This document shows positions 6,395 through 7,613 of a stretch of 7,613 bases of DNA, piece by piece; position 1 is the stretch's first letter; the number at the start of each line of letters is the position of its first letter. The notes beneath the pieces are model-generated. The model worked only from the letters and a program-made list of their open reading frames with translations. It searched no databases and was not told the origin of the DNA. The DNA is from CAYNSB01 sp964399625 (lineage in GTDB: Bacteria; Planctomycetota; Phycisphaerae; Phycisphaerales; UBA1924). The position numbers and the translations under genes are program-made. Location of the stretch: contig CAYNSB010000081.1 of the NCBI GenBank assembly GCA_964399625.1, positions 1 through 7,613 on the forward strand, in the 5' to 3' direction.

Positions 6395-6400
6395 TACGCT
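6395..6400 (+). promoter_or_regulatory. Candidate -10 element (TACGCT) for leaderless trpA mRNA
   Basis: TACGCT, identical to the hexamer before the ABC ATPase, ends 5 nt before the GTG at 6406. With only 57 bp between the divergent GT41 and trpA starts and no Shine-Dalgarno, a leaderless start is a reasonable reading. No good -35 is seen. Confidence 0.35.
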
Positions 6401-6405
6401 TGCCC

Positions 6406-7209
6406 GTGAACCGTATCGATCGCATCTTTGACGAGTTAAGGCGGAGCCGGCGACGGGCGCTCATGCCGTTTGTGTGCGGCGGGCACCCGAGGCCGGGCAC
6501 GCTGGGAGAGATCCTGCCGGCGCTCGAGCGGGGTGGCGCGTCGGTCGTGGAGATCGGGATTCCGTTCTCCGACCCGATCGCGGACGGACGTGTGATCGCT
6601 TCGGCGATGCATGAGGCGTTGGCGGCTGGGGCGACGCCGCTCGGGGTGTTCGAGGAGGTCGCGAGCGTTCGGGACAACTTGTCGATCGGGATTGTGGCGA
6701 TGACGTCGGTGTCGATCGTGCACCGGATGGGCGGGCCGGCGTCGTTTGCGCGGACCGCGGCGAAGGCGGGCTTCGATGGGCTGATCGTTCCCGACGTTCC
6801 ACTCGAGGAGAGCGGCGAGATCCGCGAGGCGGCGGCGAAGGCAGGGCTGAGCTGTTCGCTGCTGGTCTCGCCGAACTCACCCCCAGAACGGGCGGGAGCG
6901 ATCCTGCGGGCGAGCACGGGGTTTGTCTATCTGCTGGCCCGCTCGGGGATCACGGGAGAGCAGCACTCGGCGCCGGAGATCGGGCCGGCGGTGCGTGCGT
7001 TGCGGGCGGCAGGAAATCTCCCCATCGCGTGCGGCTTTGGGATCGCAACGGCCGAGCACGTGCGGGCTGTCGTGGACGCGGGTGGCGCGGACGCGGCGAT
7101 CGTGGGCTCGGCCCTTGTCAGGCGGCTCGCTCAGGCGGGCGCGGACGGGCAAGCCCTGGGCGATGCGGCGGAGCGGTTCACCCGCGATCTTGCGGTCGGG
7201 TTGTCCTAG
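6406..7209 (+). CDS. trpA: Tryptophan synthase alpha chain
   Basis: TrpA cleaves indole-3-glycerol phosphate to indole and glyceraldehyde-3-phosphate and passes indole to TrpB. The 267-residue product is a complete TIM barrel and keeps nearly the E. coli numbering: catalytic E49 in VVEIGIPFSDP, catalytic D60 in PIADG, Y175 in FVYLLARSGITG, and the phosphate-binding ACGFGIA (208-214) and IVGSALV (232-238) loops. The GTG at 6406 is chosen because it gives the family length (E. coli 268). The frame stays open another 1.6 kb upstream, but that part is antisense to the GT41 gene and shows no homology I recognise. The segment MTSVSIVHRMG (99-109) differs from E. coli, where Y102 and N104 sit; the corresponding residues here are Ser. 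trpB is not next to it: the upstream neighbour is divergent and the downstream gene is glnN. Confidence 0.95.
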   Translation: MNRIDRIFDELRRSRRRALMPFVCGGHPRPGTLGEILPALERGGASVVEIGIPFSDPIADGRVIASAMHEALAAGATPLGVFEEVASVRDNLSIGIVAMTSVSIVHRMGGPASFARTAAKAGFDGLIVPDVPLEESGEIREAAAKAGLSCSLLVSPNSPPERAGAILRASTGFVYLLARSGITGEQHSAPEIGPAVRALRAAGNLPIACGFGIATAEHVRAVVDAGGADAAIVGSALVRRLAQAGADGQALGDAAERFTRDLAVGLS

Positions 7210-7233
7210 GCGATCAAAGGGCTTCGTGGGGAC

Positions 7234-7261
7234 TTGCATCCGCGGGCGAGCGAGCAACAAT
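7234..7261 (+). promoter_or_regulatory. Weak candidate promoter for glnN
   Basis: TTGCAT (7234-7239), a 16-bp spacer and AACAAT (7256-7261; 4 of 6 to TATAAT) lie in the 127-bp trpA-glnN gap and would give a leader of about 70 nt. This is one of the few AT-richer spots there. The matches are poor and co-transcription from trpA is equally possible, since I see no hairpin with a T-run after trpA. Confidence 0.22.
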
Positions 7262-7325
7262 TGCCATCCGCGCGCGGTACGCCCGAAACCCAACCATCCA
7301 CCAGCCCCGACGCCGCGCCGGACAC

Positions 7326-7330
7326 GGAGG
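7326..7330 (+). promoter_or_regulatory. Shine-Dalgarno of glnN
   Basis: GGAGG lies 6 nt before the ATG at 7337 and fixes this start over the in-frame Met at codon 20. It contrasts with the Shine-Dalgarno-less starts of most other genes in the window. Confidence 0.7.
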
Positions 7331-7336
7331 TTCCCC

Positions 7337-7613
7337 ATGCACGCCGCACGTCACGAGACGCATTCGAATTACGTTTCCTCGGAGAACGGCCACATGCACA
7401 CCGGCCCCCGCGACAACGTCGAGAAGATCTTCGGCCAGGACGTGTTCAGCGAGCGTCTGATGCAGCAGCGTCTGCCCAAGGACGTGTTCAAGCGGCTGGT
7501 CCGGACGATCAGGCTTGGCGAGCGCCTCGATCCTGCGGTGGCGGACGTGGTGGCGTCGGCGATGAAGGACTGGGCGGTGGAGCAGGGCGCGACGCACTAC
7601 ACGCACTGGTTCC
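7337..7613 (+). CDS. glnN: Glutamine synthetase type III, N-terminal part (runs off the right edge)
   Basis: Only the first 92 codons are present; no stop is reached. After a non-conserved leader of about 28 residues, the sequence matches the N-terminal signature of type III glutamine synthetase: FGQDVF (32-37), RLPKDVFKRLVRTI (45-58), GERLDPAVADVVASAMKDWA (61-80) and GATHYTHWF (84-92). Type III enzymes are large (about 700 residues) double-ring oligomers that make glutamine from glutamate, ammonia and ATP. They are typical of Bacteroidetes, cyanobacteria, planctomycetes and some anaerobes. The ATP and glutamate sites lie in the missing part, so activity cannot be judged. The gene follows trpA by 127 bp on the same strand. 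asnB, which consumes glutamine, is 3.7 kb away on the other strand. Confidence 0.92.
   Translation, partial: MHAARHETHSNYVSSENGHMHTGPRDNVEKIFGQDVFSERLMQQRLPKDVFKRLVRTIRLGERLDPAVADVVASAMKDWAVEQGATHYTHWF

Noticed and set aside
4816..6405. A 1.6-kb open frame on the plus strand that runs in frame into trpA and could be read as a 797-residue fusion.
   Set aside because: The upstream part is antisense to the GT41 gene, is rich in Arg/Gly/Ala/Val with no family motif, and TrpA has its normal length from the GTG at 6406. Long stop-free antisense frames are expected at this GC content.
7210..7336. A search for a trpA terminator, attenuator or riboswitch in the trpA-glnN gap.
   Set aside because: I found only weak repeats (CATCCGCG at two places) and no hairpin with a T-run or recognisable riboswitch core.

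Overview
This is a gene-dense, strongly GC-rich window (roughly two thirds G+C or more by eye) that looks like ordinary bacterial chromosome. I see no phage, insertion sequence, CRISPR array or plasmid signature. Several traits point, as inference only, to a planctomycete-type bacterium, perhaps Phycisphaerae: a type III glutamine synthetase, a stand-alone trpA, a PilZ protein fused to a J-domain, a bacterial OGT-like glycosyltransferase, and several genes without a Shine-Dalgarno sequence.

Layout, left to right. A tRNA-Phe gene (minus, cut by the left edge) has a readable sigma70-type promoter. Divergent from it is an OppF/DppF-type peptide ABC transporter ATPase (plus). It converges on, and overlaps by 37 bp, a PilZ + J-domain protein (minus). 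Upstream of that gene, across a 187-bp gap and on the same strand, lies asnB, the glutamine-hydrolysing asparagine synthetase. Only 38 bp separate the asnB start from the divergent map gene (methionine aminopeptidase, plus). map converges on, and overlaps by 11 bp, a TPR + GT41 (OGT/SPINDLY-like) glycosyltransferase gene (minus). Divergent from that, after 57 bp, is trpA (plus), followed after 127 bp by the first 92 codons of a type III glutamine synthetase (glnN, plus) that runs off the right edge.

The genes do not form one operon. Orientation flips almost every gene, with very short shared 5' regions and overlapping 3' ends, so most are probably transcribed singly. Functionally they are mostly housekeeping: amino-acid and nitrogen metabolism (asnB uses glutamine, glnN makes it, trpA makes indole), N-terminal protein processing (map), and peptide uptake (ABC ATPase). 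The less ordinary members are the PilZ-J fusion, which may join cyclic-di-GMP sensing to Hsp70 recruitment, and the TPR-GT41 protein, which departs from the family at normally conserved positions.

A recurring regulatory pattern may be the most useful observation. The two genes with a clear Shine-Dalgarno (pilZ-J and glnN) have room for a 5' leader. The other genes lack a clear one, and three of them (ABC ATPase, map, trpA) carry a TANNNT hexamer ending 5 to 7 nt before the start codon, as expected for leaderless transcripts. No intergenic stretch exceeds 300 bases; the longest is the 187-bp gap at 1647-1833.
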